From an uncultured Lachnospiraceae bacterium (GTDB lineage Bacteria; Bacillota; Clostridia; Lachnospirales; Lachnospiraceae), in contig CANAPP010000003.1 of NCBI GenBank assembly GCA_947363565.1, positions 1 to 64,000 of the forward strand: a stretch of DNA of 64,000 bases, read 5' to 3'. Each line of letters starts with the position of its first letter. Position 1 is the stretch's first letter. Positions 51,134-60,980 of the stretch are shown here, in pieces. The translations under genes were made by a program, and so were the position numbers. The notes under the pieces were generated by a model. It made no database searches. It saw only the letters and a list, made by a program, of their open reading frames with translations, and was not told where the DNA came from.

Positions 51134-51905
51134 ATTGTTTCAATCAAAATACATTTCGGAAATTATCTTTTTGTGCGGAGTGATTATTCTGTGGCAGCTC
51201 TTCTATACGCTTGGCGTGGATGTCCTTTCGATATGGAAGGCTTATGCGATGCCGTCGCCTGCAGGCGTGCTGAAAAGTTTCGGCTTGCTGTGCCAGAACG
51301 GCTCACTGCTTCCGGCTATTGGCTTCAGTCTGCTGCGCGGGCTTTTGGGATATCTGATCTCGGTTGTGGCGGGAAGCATCCTGGGGCTTTTGATGAACTG
51401 CTTCCCTTATCTCCATCGGAACTTAAGGCCGTTGGTGATGGGAGTCCAGACGCTGCCAAGTATCTGCTGGGTACCTTTTTCTATCCTGTGGTTCGGGCTG
51501 ACGCAGCAGGCGATCATTTTTGTTGTGGTCATGGGTTCTGCGTTCAGTATAGCCATAGCGTCTGATAACGCTATCCGCAATGTGCCGCCGATCTACAAAA
51601 AGGTGGCGCTGACTATGGGGGCAAATTCGAGGCAGGTCTACCGGGAGGTGATTCTTCCGGCAAGCTTCCCGGAGTTGATCTCGGGGCTTAAGCAAGGGTG
51701 GTCCTTTGCCTGGAGGGCGCTGATGTCCGGTGAGGTCATGACCACTTGTATCGGGCTTGGGCAGACATTGATCACGGGAAGGAATCTTGCGGATATTAAT
51801 CAGGTTATGCTGGTGATGATCGTGATCATCCTTATCGGGATATTCATTGATCAGATGTTTTTCGGAAAAGTGGAAAGATATGTGTACCAGAAAAGAGGTC
51901 TGTAG
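51120..51905 (+). CDS. ABC transporter permease (SsuC type)
   Basis: 261 residues from ATG 51120; the frame extends upstream into the ATPase gene, but this ATG gives the usual permease start. It has about six hydrophobic segments and the EAA-loop 'VALTMGANSRQVYREVILPASFPELISGL' (cited as a landmark region, about 160-190). It completes the SsuABC-like importer. It is followed by a strong terminator at 51917. Confidence 0.9.
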   Translation: MKKNKLFQSKYISEIIFLCGVIILWQLFYTLGVDVLSIWKAYAMPSPAGVLKSFGLLCQNGSLLPAIGFSLLRGLLGYLISVVAGSILGLLMNCFPYLHRNLRPLVMGVQTLPSICWVPFSILWFGLTQQAIIFVVVMGSAFSIAIASDNAIRNVPPIYKKVALTMGANSRQVYREVILPASFPELISGLKQGWSFAWRALMSGEVMTTCIGLGQTLITGRNLADINQVMLVMIVIILIGIFIDQMFFGKVERYVYQKRGL

Positions 51906-51916
51906 GTTATAAATGA

Positions 51917-51960
51917 ACAGAGGGTGCTGCGGAAATTTTACCTTTTGCAGTACCCTCTGT
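51917..51960. terminator. Intrinsic terminator after the sulfur operon
   Basis: ACAGAGGGT..CTGC and GCAG..ACCCTCTGT form a 13-bp stem with one mismatch around a 16-base loop. It lies between the convergent permease and TSCPD genes and may serve both. Confidence 0.75.
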
Positions 51961-52011
51961 GTTATGTTGCGGACATGTCTGAACCGGTTGCTCCTGCGTC
52001 CCCGCGAATCT

Positions 52012-52254
52012 TTACTTCCCGGAGACAGCTTTTAATGCCTGCGCAAGCTGGTCGGGGCAGGACGTGGACTTGAAGCCGCACTTGATCCCCTCCAGGCGGG
52101 AGATGGCTTCGTCTACGTTCATCCCTTTCACAAGGCGGGCAACACCCTGGGTATTGCCGCTGCATCCGCCGATAAATTCTGCATCCTTGATCACGTTATC
52201 TTCAACGTCTACGCGAATGAGCTGAGAGCAGACGCCGACTGGTTTATACTCCAT
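52012..52254 (-). CDS. TSCPD domain protein (TIGR03905 family)
   Basis: 80 residues, with a GGAGG site. The signature 'STSCPDQLA' near residues 63-71 and four conserved cysteines (including 'GVCSQ' and 'GGCSGNTQG') define this small Clostridia family, related to the C-terminal zinc region of B12-dependent ribonucleotide reductase. It probably binds metal; its role is unknown. Confidence 0.85.
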   Translation of the reverse strand: MEYKPVGVCSQLIRVDVEDNVIKDAEFIGGCSGNTQGVARLVKGMNVDEAISRLEGIKCGFKSTSCPDQLAQALKAVSGK

Positions 52255-52386
52255 AAATATTCCTCCTTATGCCTATGTATATATCAAGAAAAGTATAGCA
52301 GAGAACGAAAAGGAATGCTATACTAATTCTTGATATTGTGCGGACATTTGGCTGCCAGGAATTTGTAAATACGGAGGGATAGACGG

Positions 52387-53079
52387 ATGATAGGAATTAT
52401 CGGAGCGATGGAAGAGGAAGTTGCGGCTTTGAAAGAGGCCATGGATATTCAGGAGATGAAGGAGATCGCGGGCATGGCTTTTTGCCGGGGCGTGCTCTGC
52501 GGCAAGGATGCGGTTGTGGTAAGGAGCGGTATCGGCAAAGTGAATGCGGGAATCTGTGCGCAGGTGCTGGTAGATCATTTTGGGGTGGATACACTGATCA
52601 ATACGGGAATCGCGGGGTCTTTGGACGCGGCGATCGACATCGGGGATATGGTGATTTCGACAGATGCCGTTCATCATGATATGGATGCGACAATTTTCGG
52701 CGACCCGGCGGGCCAGGTGCCGCGGATGGATGTGCTGGCGTTCCCGGCGGATATGGAGCTTGTAAGGAAGGCGAAGGAGGCGAACGAGAGGGCGAATCCG
52801 GAGATACATACCTTTACCGGGCGGGTGGCGAGCGGCGACCAGTTCATCTCGTCTGCCGCGGCAAAGGAGCGGATCGTGGATATGTTCCATCCGCTTTGTA
52901 CAGAGATGGAAGGGGCCGGGATTGCCCAGGCGGCTTATCTGAACAAAGTTTCGTATGTCATAATTCGGGCCATTTCGGACAAAGCCGACAACAGCGCGGT
53001 GATGGACTACCCGGAGTTTGAAAAGCAGGCAATCGCCCACAGCGTGCGGCTGATGAAGGAACTAGTGCCTTTGCTTTAA
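52387..53079 (+). CDS. mtnN: 5'-methylthioadenosine/S-adenosylhomocysteine nucleosidase
   Basis: 230 residues. 'IGIIGAMEEEV' (2-12) with the catalytic Glu, 'GIGKVNAG', 'NTGIAGSL', 'VASGDQFI' and 'CTEMEGAG' with the purine-binding Glu/Met, and 'ISDKAD' with the catalytic Asp, are all present. It hydrolyses MTA and SAH and so recycles methylation by-products. It is preceded by a GGAGG-like site. Confidence 0.95.
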   Translation: MIGIIGAMEEEVAALKEAMDIQEMKEIAGMAFCRGVLCGKDAVVVRSGIGKVNAGICAQVLVDHFGVDTLINTGIAGSLDAAIDIGDMVISTDAVHHDMDATIFGDPAGQVPRMDVLAFPADMELVRKAKEANERANPEIHTFTGRVASGDQFISSAAAKERIVDMFHPLCTEMEGAGIAQAAYLNKVSYVIIRAISDKADNSAVMDYPEFEKQAIAHSVRLMKELVPLL

Positions 53080-53208
53080 ACATTTTTCGGAACAGATATC
53101 CGGTAAAACGACAGGATATGACAGGAAAATGTCGTTTTATGGAGAACGGATTTCGTCGCTCTTTTCTGGGATTTCAAGTATAATTCCCATGAAAGGAGGG
53201 CTTGATCT

Positions 53209-54237
53209 ATGTTAAGGATGATAGTAGATAAGCAGATAATAGTCATAGCGCTGGGCGTCTTTACCGCAGCGGGTATTCTCAGTAAATGTATGGTGAACGG
53301 GGTGCTTGCGCGCCTGGTGCATGCGGCGGGTAATATGAATAAGAGTAACCATCCGCTGATGCGCCTGGTGCGGGCAAAATTTGAACATGCCTGCATGGTC
53401 AGTGAGAAAGTGGAGAATGTGGAAGTATTTGTAGACAAGTACCTTTACAGCTACAAGGTGTTTGGAATCCGGCTCCACAGCCTGAGGCGGCTGGAGAAGG
53501 CGTCGGCGCTTTTGTGTATCGCTGCCGGTCTTTTGGGGGCGGTCATTACATACAGCGTATACGGGATGAATGATCTTGTGCTGCAGACAGGGGTTATCGG
53601 TGCGGGACTGGGAATTCTCGTGTATGTGTTCCACTTGACCACCGATGAAAATTACCGGATGCAGATGGCGAGAAATTATATGGTCGATTATCTGCAGAAT
53701 GTATGTCTCCACCGCTATGAAAAGGCGCGTCAGAAGGACAAGGGAGGAAATATGGCGGCCGGATGGGATCCAGACGGGGCAGTGGAGGACGAGAACGCAT
53801 GCGCGGAGGATGGGATTTTGCCCGCAGCGCTTGACGAGGATGAGTTCGAGGAGACGGATTTGGCGGCAGAGACGGCGGATCCGGATCCGGTGGGAGCAGC
53901 AAGGGCAAAAGGGTCAGAGCCGGAGCCGGCACGGGCGAAGATGGCAGAGGCAGGGCGGATTGAAAGGGCGCAGCAGGTGCGGATGCAGGACAAAAACGCA
54001 CAGGAGCCGGTACGGCCAAGACCGGGCAGGGAGGTTCCGTCGCCCCAGACCCCGCCGGAGATCCTGCCGCCGTCTATGCCGGAACCTTACCCGGTCCCTG
54101 AGACGGATAAGGGAGGAAGGGACAGCATCCGGGCGGCTTTGCGGAAAGGAGAGAAGGAAGAGCCGGAAGGGACAGAACAGAAGTCGGTGGAGAAAGAGAT
54201 ACTTATCCGGCAGATTCTTGAGGAGTTTATGGCTTGA
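53209..54237 (+). CDS. Membrane protein of unknown function with long acidic/proline-rich tail
   Basis: 342 residues. A hydrophobic segment at about 8-30 and two more at about 98-120 and 124-144 are followed by a cytoplasmic tail (about 180-342), rich in Glu, Asp, Ala, Pro and Arg. The tail is of low complexity and probably disordered. No domain is recognised. It lies upstream of pgi on the same strand, with a separate AGGAGG site. Confidence 0.75.
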   Translation: MLRMIVDKQIIVIALGVFTAAGILSKCMVNGVLARLVHAAGNMNKSNHPLMRLVRAKFEHACMVSEKVENVEVFVDKYLYSYKVFGIRLHSLRRLEKASALLCIAAGLLGAVITYSVYGMNDLVLQTGVIGAGLGILVYVFHLTTDENYRMQMARNYMVDYLQNVCLHRYEKARQKDKGGNMAAGWDPDGAVEDENACAEDGILPAALDEDEFEETDLAAETADPDPVGAARAKGSEPEPARAKMAEAGRIERAQQVRMQDKNAQEPVRPRPGREVPSPQTPPEILPPSMPEPYPVPETDKGGRDSIRAALRKGEKEEPEGTEQKSVEKEILIRQILEEFMA

Positions 54238-54315
54238 TTAAAGCGCGTTGATTTGATAAAATATATTATATAACAAAAATATAAATATATTTTGAAGGAA
54301 GGACGGATTTGCGCT

Positions 54316-55662
54316 ATGGCAAAAGTAACATTTGACTATTCAAAAGCAACAGGATTTATCAGTGACCATGAGGTAGAGTCCATGAAGAAGATCGCGCTGC
54401 AGGCGAAGGAGGAGCTTCTGGGAAGAGAAGGAGCGGGAAATGATTTCCTCGGCTGGATCGATCTTCCGGTAGACTATGATAAGGACGAGTTTGCAAGGAT
54501 CAAGGCGGCGGCAGAGAAGATCAAGGCTGATTCAGAGGTTTTGGTCGTTATCGGTATCGGTGGCTCTTATCTTGGAGCGAGAGCTGCGATTGAATTCCTG
54601 CGCCACAATTTCTACAATATGGTTTCTAAGGAGGTACGCAAGACTCCGGAGATCTATTATGCAGGAAACAGCATCAGCAGTACATATCTGAAGCATCTGA
54701 TCGACGTGATCGGAGACAGGGATTTTTCGGTGAATATCATTTCCAAATCCGGAACAACGACGGAGCCTGCGATCGCATTCCGCGTGTTCAAAGAGATGCT
54801 TGAGAAGAAATATGGCAAGGAAGAGGCAGCGAAGCGTATCTATGCGACGACAGACAAGGCAAGAGGAGCGCTTAAGGGGCTTGCGGACGAGGAAGGATAT
54901 GAGGAGTTCGTTGTGCCGGACGATGTGGGCGGACGTTTCTCTGTCCTGACAGCGGTAGGGCTTCTTCCGATCGCAGTCAGCGGAGCGGATATTGACAAGC
55001 TGATGGAAGGCGCGGCATCCGCAAGAGAGATGGCTATCAACAATGCATTTGAGGATAATGATGCGCTGAAATATGCGGCGATCCGCAATATCCTTCACCG
55101 CAAAGGCAAATCCGTGGAGATCCTGGCGAACTACGAGCCGAGCCTCCATTATGTATCTGAATGGTGGAAGCAGCTCTACGGCGAAAGCGAGGGAAAGGAT
55201 CAGAAGGGCATCTTCCCGGCATCTGTGGATCTTACGACAGACCTTCACTCCATGGGGCAGTTTATCCAAGACGGAAGCCGCATCATGTATGAGACTGTCC
55301 TGAATGTGGAAGAGTCACAGGAAGAGATCATCATCGGCGAGGAGCCGGTAGACCTTGACGGGCTTAACTACCTTGCGGGCAAGAATGTTGATTTTGTAAA
55401 TAAGAGTGCCATGAACGGGACGATCCTTGCGCATACGGACGGCAATGTCCCGAATCTGGTCATCAACATCCCGGCGCAGGACGAGCATTCCCTGGGACAG
55501 CTTTTCTATATGTTTGAGTTTGCCTGCGGCGTAAGCGGATATATCTCAGGCGTGAATCCTTTCAACCAGCCGGGTGTTGAGAGCTACAAGAAAAATATGT
55601 TCGCGCTCCTTGGGAAACCGGGCTTTGAGGAAGAGAGAGAGAAGCTCCTTAAGAGATTATAA
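54316..55662 (+). CDS. pgi: Glucose-6-phosphate isomerase
   Basis: 448 residues from ATG 54316, the usual length of the short Firmicute type. '[14 protein letters not shown]' (about 79-92), '[11 protein letters not shown]' and '[13 protein letters not shown]' are the family blocks; 'EQNGRYF'-type region is replaced by the usual short-form equivalent. It interconverts glucose-6-phosphate and fructose-6-phosphate. A very AT-rich stretch upstream (54250-54295) is the likely promoter. Confidence 0.95.
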   Translation: MAKVTFDYSKATGFISDHEVESMKKIALQAKEELLGREGAGNDFLGWIDLPVDYDKDEFARIKAAAEKIKADSEVLVVIGIGGSYLGARAAIEFLRHNFYNMVSKEVRKTPEIYYAGNSISSTYLKHLIDVIGDRDFSVNIISKSGTTTEPAIAFRVFKEMLEKKYGKEEAAKRIYATTDKARGALKGLADEEGYEEFVVPDDVGGRFSVLTAVGLLPIAVSGADIDKLMEGAASAREMAINNAFEDNDALKYAAIRNILHRKGKSVEILANYEPSLHYVSEWWKQLYGESEGKDQKGIFPASVDLTTDLHSMGQFIQDGSRIMYETVLNVEESQEEIIIGEEPVDLDGLNYLAGKNVDFVNKSAMNGTILAHTDGNVPNLVINIPAQDEHSLGQLFYMFEFACGVSGYISGVNPFNQPGVESYKKNMFALLGKPGFEEEREKLLKRL

Positions 55663-55688
55663 GAATTATAGAATGCGAAGAGCGTGTT

Positions 55689-57101
55689 ATGAGCACACTA
55701 TATGATAAGTTAAAAAGCTACAGCGGATCGGACTTTTACGGCTTCCATATGCCGGGGCATAAAAGACGCGGATTTCCGGGGGGTTTTTTCGGCAGGACAT
55801 GTCTTCCGTATGAGATAGATATTACGGAGATCGAAGGGTTCGACGACCTGCACCACGCCCACGGGATCCTCAAGGAGGCGCAGGAGCGGGCGGCGAAGGT
55901 TTACCGTGCAGACGAGACGCATTTCCTTGTGAACGGAAGCACGGTCGGGATTTTGAGCGCTGTATGCGGTGTAACTGAAAAGGGAGATACCATACTTGTG
56001 GCAAGAAATTGCCACAAGTCTGTGTATCATGCCATAAATTTAAATGAACTGAATCCGGTCTATCTGTATCCGGAATTTGACGGCAGTGCCGGTTTGAATA
56101 CACAGATCAGGCCGCAGGAGGTAAAGGATGCCCTTGTGCGTTATCCAGAGGTGAAAGCAGTTGTGATTGTATCGCCGACCTATGACGGGGTGGTGTCAGA
56201 TGTGGCAGCCATCGCGGAGGCGGTGCATGAGAAAGGACTGCCTTTGATTGTAGATGAAGCGCACGGGGCTCATTTTGGTTTTCATCCTGCATTCCCGGCG
56301 AATGCCAATGCACGGGGGGCGGATATCGTTATCCACAGCGTGCACAAGACTTTGCCCTCGCTGACGCAGACTGCCCTTCTGCATATGAACGGGAACCGCA
56401 CAGACAGAAACCGGGTGAGAAAATACCTGGACATGCTGCAGACTTCAAGCCCGTCTTACGTGCTGATGGCGGGGATCGATCTGTGCATGGACAGGCTTGA
56501 GAAATCGGCGGGAGAGATGTTCGGGCCCTATGTGGAGGAGCTTTTAAGGGTACGGGAAAAACTTTTGGGGCTTAAGTGCCTTGAGTTAATCCGTACGGAA
56601 TGTTATGATATATCTAAGCTGATCATCTCGACGGGAAGCTCGGGACTTACCGGGCGAGATCTTTACCGGGAGCTGCTTTTTTCGTATCATCTGCAGATGG
56701 AGATGGCGGCGGGAAGCTACGTACTCGCCATGACCTCGGTATCTGACACAAAAGAGGGCTTGGAACGGTTGACAAATGCATTGTTCAGGATTGATAATAA
56801 GACAAGGCAGAAAGATAACAGCCTGCGTATGGACAAAGGCGCTGTGCCCCGCGCGGAGACGGTGTATACGATCGCGGAGGCGGAGCGAAGGAGCCGGGCG
56901 GGAAGCATATTGATCCCGTGGGACAGAGCTGCCGGGTATGTTTCCGCGGAGTATGCGTATCTGTATCCGCCGGGATGCCCGCTGATCGTGCCGGGGGAGA
57001 GGATCACGGAGACAGCAGTAAGGCGGCTGTCCTGGTATGAGGAGCGAGGGTTTTCTGTCGAGGGTTTAAAAAAGGAAAGATACATTGAGGTGTTAGCATG
57101 A
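55689..57101 (+). CDS. Orn/Lys/Arg decarboxylase-family PLP enzyme
   Basis: 470 residues. 'FHMPGHKRR' at the N terminus, 'VNGSTVGILSAV', 'VDEAHGAHFGFH' and the PLP-lysine motif 'SVHKTLPSLTQ' are hallmarks of the group III decarboxylases (YaaO/SpeA-like). The length fits the shorter Firmicute form that lies next to holB. The substrate is probably arginine or lysine; the sequence does not settle which. Confidence 0.88.
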   Translation: MSTLYDKLKSYSGSDFYGFHMPGHKRRGFPGGFFGRTCLPYEIDITEIEGFDDLHHAHGILKEAQERAAKVYRADETHFLVNGSTVGILSAVCGVTEKGDTILVARNCHKSVYHAINLNELNPVYLYPEFDGSAGLNTQIRPQEVKDALVRYPEVKAVVIVSPTYDGVVSDVAAIAEAVHEKGLPLIVDEAHGAHFGFHPAFPANANARGADIVIHSVHKTLPSLTQTALLHMNGNRTDRNRVRKYLDMLQTSSPSYVLMAGIDLCMDRLEKSAGEMFGPYVEELLRVREKLLGLKCLELIRTECYDISKLIISTGSSGLTGRDLYRELLFSYHLQMEMAAGSYVLAMTSVSDTKEGLERLTNALFRIDNKTRQKDNSLRMDKGAVPRAETVYTIAEAERRSRAGSILIPWDRAAGYVSAEYAYLYPPGCPLIVPGERITETAVRRLSWYEERGFSVEGLKKERYIEVLA

Positions 57102-57187
57102 CGGCCAGGGCGGCCTGGGGTTATGTGTCCGTCAATGAGCAGATATAGATTACTTTATTTTCAGAAAAGATAAAAGGGAGATACGAC

Positions 57188-58177
57188 ATGGGAAGCTTTA
57201 AAGATGTAGTGGGACACAAGGACATTATTCAGTATATCAGGAATGCGGTTACGATGGATAAGGTGTCACATGCTTATATTATGAATGGTGCGAGAGGTTC
57301 GGGCAAGAAGATGCTGGCGAGCCTGTTTGCCATGACGCTTTTATGTGAGAAAAAAGGCCCTGACCCGTGCAATACCTGTCACTCCTGCAAGCAGGCGGAG
57401 AGCGGCAACCACCCGGACATAATCTGGGTCGCCCATGAGAAGCCGAATACGATCAGCGTGGACGATATCCGCGAGCAGGTCAACAATACGATCATGATCA
57501 AGCCATACCAGGGGCCGTATAAAATATATATCATCGACCGCGCGGAGCTGATGACGCCCCAGGCGCAGAATGCGCTGCTTAAGACCATAGAGGAGCCGCC
57601 GGAGTATGCGGTACTCATCCTGCTTTCGGAAAATGCGGACACCCTGCTTCCGACCATCAACTCCCGGTGCGTGATGCTTAAGCTGCGCAATATCCGGGAT
57701 ACGCTGATCAAGAAATATCTGATGGAGCGGCTTAAGGTCCCGGATTATAAAGCAGATGTCTGTACGGCATTTGCCCAGGGAAATATGGGACGGGCGATCA
57801 TGCTGGCGCATTCGGAGCATTTTAATGAGATCAGGGACGAGGCGCTCCAGCTTCTTAAGTATATCCGTGAGATGGAGTTTTCCGAGGTTGTGGCGGCGGT
57901 GAACAGCGTCACGGCGTATAAGCTTGAGATTACGGATTATCTGGACATCATCATGATTTGGTACCGGGATGTCCTGCTTTATAAAGCGACGAAGGAGATT
58001 GACAAGCTTGTTTTTAAGGATCAGATAAAATACATTAAGGAACAGGCGAAGACAAGCTCCTATGAAGGAATTCAAAATATCCTCGCCGGCCTTGAGAAAG
58101 CAAAGGCAAGGCTTAAGGCGAATGTGAACTTTGAACTTGTGATGGAGCTTTTGTTCCTGACGATAAAGGAGAATTAA
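57188..58177 (+). CDS. holB: DNA polymerase III subunit delta'
   Basis: 329 residues. 'GARGSGKKMLA' P-loop at about 35-45 and a zinc cluster 'CNTCHSCKQ' at about 61-69, followed by 'LLKTIEEPPEYAVLIL' and 'SRCVML', the clamp-loader sensor region. It is part of the clamp loader at the replication fork. The following gene starts three bases after its stop, as in other Firmicutes. Confidence 0.92.
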   Translation: MGSFKDVVGHKDIIQYIRNAVTMDKVSHAYIMNGARGSGKKMLASLFAMTLLCEKKGPDPCNTCHSCKQAESGNHPDIIWVAHEKPNTISVDDIREQVNNTIMIKPYQGPYKIYIIDRAELMTPQAQNALLKTIEEPPEYAVLILLSENADTLLPTINSRCVMLKLRNIRDTLIKKYLMERLKVPDYKADVCTAFAQGNMGRAIMLAHSEHFNEIRDEALQLLKYIREMEFSEVVAAVNSVTAYKLEITDYLDIIMIWYRDVLLYKATKEIDKLVFKDQIKYIKEQAKTSSYEGIQNILAGLEKAKARLKANVNFELVMELLFLTIKEN

Positions 58178-58180
58178 TCT

Positions 58181-59092
58181 ATGACCAGAGTAATAGGCGT
58201 GAGATTCCGCCCGGCGGGGAAGATCTATTTTTTCGCACCGGGGAGGTTTAATATTAAGACCGGGGATAAGGTAATTGTGGAGACAGCCAGAGGAGTAGAG
58301 TTCGGCTCGGTGGTGACGGGGCCGAAGGAGGTGGAGGATAAGCAGATCACGCAGCCGCTTAAGCAGGTGATTCGGATTGCCACGCAGGAGGATAAGCAGA
58401 AAGAGAGCAAGAACCGGGAGAAGGAAAAGGAGGCATTTACCATCTGCCTGGAGAAGATCCGCAAGCACGGCCTGGAGATGAAGCTGATCGATGCGGAGTA
58501 TACTTTTGACAATAACAAAGTGCTGTTTTACTTTACAGCGGATGGACGAATTGATTTCCGTGAACTGGTGAAGGATCTGGCCAGCGTGTTCCGCACGAGG
58601 ATTGAGCTGCGCCAGATCGGAGTGCGGGATGAGACGAAGATCCGCGGCGGGATTGGTATCTGCGGGCGCGCGCTCTGCTGTCATACGTATCTGTCTGAGT
58701 TTGCGCCAGTGTCCATCAAGATGGCAAAGGAGCAGAATCTTTCCCTGAATCCGACGAAGATATCCGGCGTGTGCGGACGGCTGATGTGCTGTCTGACTAA
58801 TGAAGAGGAGATATATGAGGAGCTTAACAGCCATCTGCCGGGAAATGGCGACCATGTGACGACCCCGGAGGGGCTTAAGGGCGACGTCCAGTCAGTCAAT
58901 GTGCTGCGGCAGCTTGTCAAAGTGATCGTTACGCTGGATAATGACGAAAAGGAGATCCGCGAGTACAAAGCATCGGAGCTTCGCTTTAAGCCGAGGCGGC
59001 GCAAGAGGGATGCGAAGCTTTCCAGGGAAGAGCTGGAAGAGCTTAAGCGCCTGGAAGAGAAGAACGGAGATTCCAGGCTGGATGATAATTAG
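58181..59092 (+). CDS. ricT: PSP1-domain regulator RicT/YaaT
   Basis: 303 residues. The N-terminal PSP1 domain ('VIGVRFRPAGKIYFF', 'VIVETARGVEFG') is followed by the Cys-rich iron-sulfur region 'GGIGICGRALCC' and 'GVCGRLMCCL'. In Bacillus the RicAFT complex supports RNase Y processing and sporulation phosphorelay. The gene order holB-ricT-methyltransferase-rsmI is conserved. The C-terminal tail is basic and helical. Confidence 0.92.
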   Translation: MTRVIGVRFRPAGKIYFFAPGRFNIKTGDKVIVETARGVEFGSVVTGPKEVEDKQITQPLKQVIRIATQEDKQKESKNREKEKEAFTICLEKIRKHGLEMKLIDAEYTFDNNKVLFYFTADGRIDFRELVKDLASVFRTRIELRQIGVRDETKIRGGIGICGRALCCHTYLSEFAPVSIKMAKEQNLSLNPTKISGVCGRLMCCLTNEEEIYEELNSHLPGNGDHVTTPEGLKGDVQSVNVLRQLVKVIVTLDNDEKEIREYKASELRFKPRRRKRDAKLSREELEELKRLEEKNGDSRLDDN

Positions 59093-59153
59093 GGTGAAAA
59101 GGGGGATATCCCTGAAAGGTATGATGAAGAATTTTGTGTAAGGATGCAGAGTG

Positions 59154-59945
59154 ATGAAAGACAGGAGTTTGGTTCGTACCGGGGAGCGGCTGGATGATCT
59201 GCAGATCAAAGGATATGAGATCATCCAGCATCCGGGGCGGTTTTGTTTTGGGATGGATGCGGTACTGCTTTCTTCTTTTGCGAAGGTGAAGAAGGGGGAG
59301 CGGGCGCTTGACCTGGGGACGGGAACAGGGATACTTCCGATCCTTCTGGAGGCGAAAAATGACGGGGAGCATTATACAGGGCTGGAGATCCAGCGGGAGA
59401 GCGCTGATATGGCGGGAAGGAGCGTCGCGTATAATGGCCTGGAAGAGAAGATTGACATTGTGACGGGAGATATTAAGGAGGCGGCTCTTAGGTTTGGGGC
59501 AGCCTCTTTTGAGGTGATCACAGTGAATCCACCGTATATGATCGGGAACCACGGGCTTAAGAATCAGAGTGAAGCTCTTTATATCGCAAGGCATGAAGCC
59601 TTATGTACCCTTGACGATATCCTGCGGGAAAGCGCGAAGATCCTTAAGGTGAAGGGGAGATTCTATATGGTGCACAGGCCGTTTCGTCTGCCGGAGATAC
59701 TGACGAAGATGTGCGCATGGGGGATTGAGCCGAAGGAGATGCGGCTGGTGTATCCATTTGCGGACAAGGAGCCGAACATGGTTCTTGTGGGAGGCATAAA
59801 GGGCGGCAATCCCCGGATGAAGGTGGGGCCGCCGCTGATCGTGTATGAGAGTGAGGGGAAGTATACGGATGAAGTGATGCGGATACATCATGGCTGGATG
59901 GAGACGGATGATGAATCGCGCAAAATGAGAGGAGGAGCCGTATGA
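59154..59945 (+). CDS. tRNA1(Val) A37 N6-methyltransferase-like protein
   Basis: 263 residues from ATG 59154, with AAGGA nine bases upstream. SAM motif I 'ALDLGTGTGILPI' at about 46-58 and motif IV 'VNPPYM' at about 124-129 indicate N6-adenine methylation of RNA (TrmN6/YabB group). It overlaps rsmI by four bases (ATGA), so translation is coupled. Confidence 0.88.
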   Translation: MKDRSLVRTGERLDDLQIKGYEIIQHPGRFCFGMDAVLLSSFAKVKKGERALDLGTGTGILPILLEAKNDGEHYTGLEIQRESADMAGRSVAYNGLEEKIDIVTGDIKEAALRFGAASFEVITVNPPYMIGNHGLKNQSEALYIARHEALCTLDDILRESAKILKVKGRFYMVHRPFRLPEILTKMCAWGIEPKEMRLVYPFADKEPNMVLVGGIKGGNPRMKVGPPLIVYESEGKYTDEVMRIHHGWMETDDESRKMRGGAV

Positions 59946-60787
59946 CAGGGACGTTATATCTATGTGCGACCCCGATCGGGAATCTCGAGGACATGACTTT
60001 CCGCTGCGTGCGCGTGTTAAAGGAAGCGGATCTGATCGCGGCGGAAGATACCCGGGGCAGCATAAAGCTTCTGAATCATTTTGAGATAAAGACACCCATG
60101 ACCAGTTATCACGAGTATAATAAGATTGAAAAAGGGCGAAAGCTTGTGGAGCGGCTTCTTGGCGGGGAGGATATTGCGCTGATCACCGACGCAGGTACGC
60201 CAGGCATCTCAGATCCCGGCGAGGAGCTGGTGAGGATGTGCCATGAAGCGGGGATTACGGTGACGGCGGTTCCGGGAGCTGCTGCATGTGTGACAGCGCT
60301 GACTATATCCGGGTTATCGACCAGAAGATTCGCCTTTGAGGCATTTCTCCCGGCAGATAAGAAGGAGCGGCAGCGTGTGCTTGAGAGCCTTAAAGATGAA
60401 ACGCGGACGATGGTGATCTATGAAGCGCCCCACAGACTCATACGCACGCTGGGGGCGCTTAAGGAAGTGCTGGGGGACCGGCAGGCAGCCGTCTGCAAGG
60501 AGCTGACGAAAAGGCATGAGACAGTGTTTCGGGCGACACTTTGCGAAGCGATTGCTTATTATGAAGAACATGAGCCGCGGGGCGAGTACGTACTTATAAT
60601 AGAAGGAAAATCCCGGGAGGAGATACTTAAGGAGGAGCGGGCACAGTGGGGGGAGCTTTCGCTGTCGGAGCATATGGAGCTTTATCTCAAAAAGGGCCAG
60701 AGTAAAAAAGATGCCATGAAACAGGTGGCAAAAGACCGGGGGATAGGTAAGCGAGAAGTCTACCAAATGCTTCTTGAGCAGGAGTAA
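59942..60787 (+). CDS. rsmI: 16S rRNA (cytidine-2'-O)-methyltransferase
   Basis: 281 residues. 'GTLYLCATPIGNLEDMTFR' at the start, 'AEDTRGSIKLL', 'LITDAGTPGISDPG' and 'VPGAAACVTAL' are the tetrapyrrole-methylase-fold blocks of RsmI. It methylates C1402 of 16S rRNA using S-adenosylmethionine. It is the last gene of the holB cluster. Confidence 0.95.
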   Translation: MTGTLYLCATPIGNLEDMTFRCVRVLKEADLIAAEDTRGSIKLLNHFEIKTPMTSYHEYNKIEKGRKLVERLLGGEDIALITDAGTPGISDPGEELVRMCHEAGITVTAVPGAAACVTALTISGLSTRRFAFEAFLPADKKERQRVLESLKDETRTMVIYEAPHRLIRTLGALKEVLGDRQAAVCKELTKRHETVFRATLCEAIAYYEEHEPRGEYVLIIEGKSREEILKEERAQWGELSLSEHMELYLKKGQSKKDAMKQVAKDRGIGKREVYQMLLEQE

Positions 60788-60980
60788 ACGGCGGTTTACC
60801 GCCAAAAATCGGATGTTGTACAATTTGTATAGAATCTTTTAGAAAAATTGTTCAACTTGGGTATACCCCGAATCCCGCTTTTTTTATATACTCTTTAACA
60901 GAAGCGAAACACATTTTCAAACAGATATGCAGTGGTGTTGCGCAAGAAAGCGATTAGGCAAGAATCAGGAGGAAATGAAA

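Noticed and set aside
57341..58855. 504-codon minus-strand ORF opposite holB and ricT
   Set aside because: It is a long antisense shadow of two clearly recognised genes in GC-richer DNA. The translation is Leu/Arg/His-rich with no domain.
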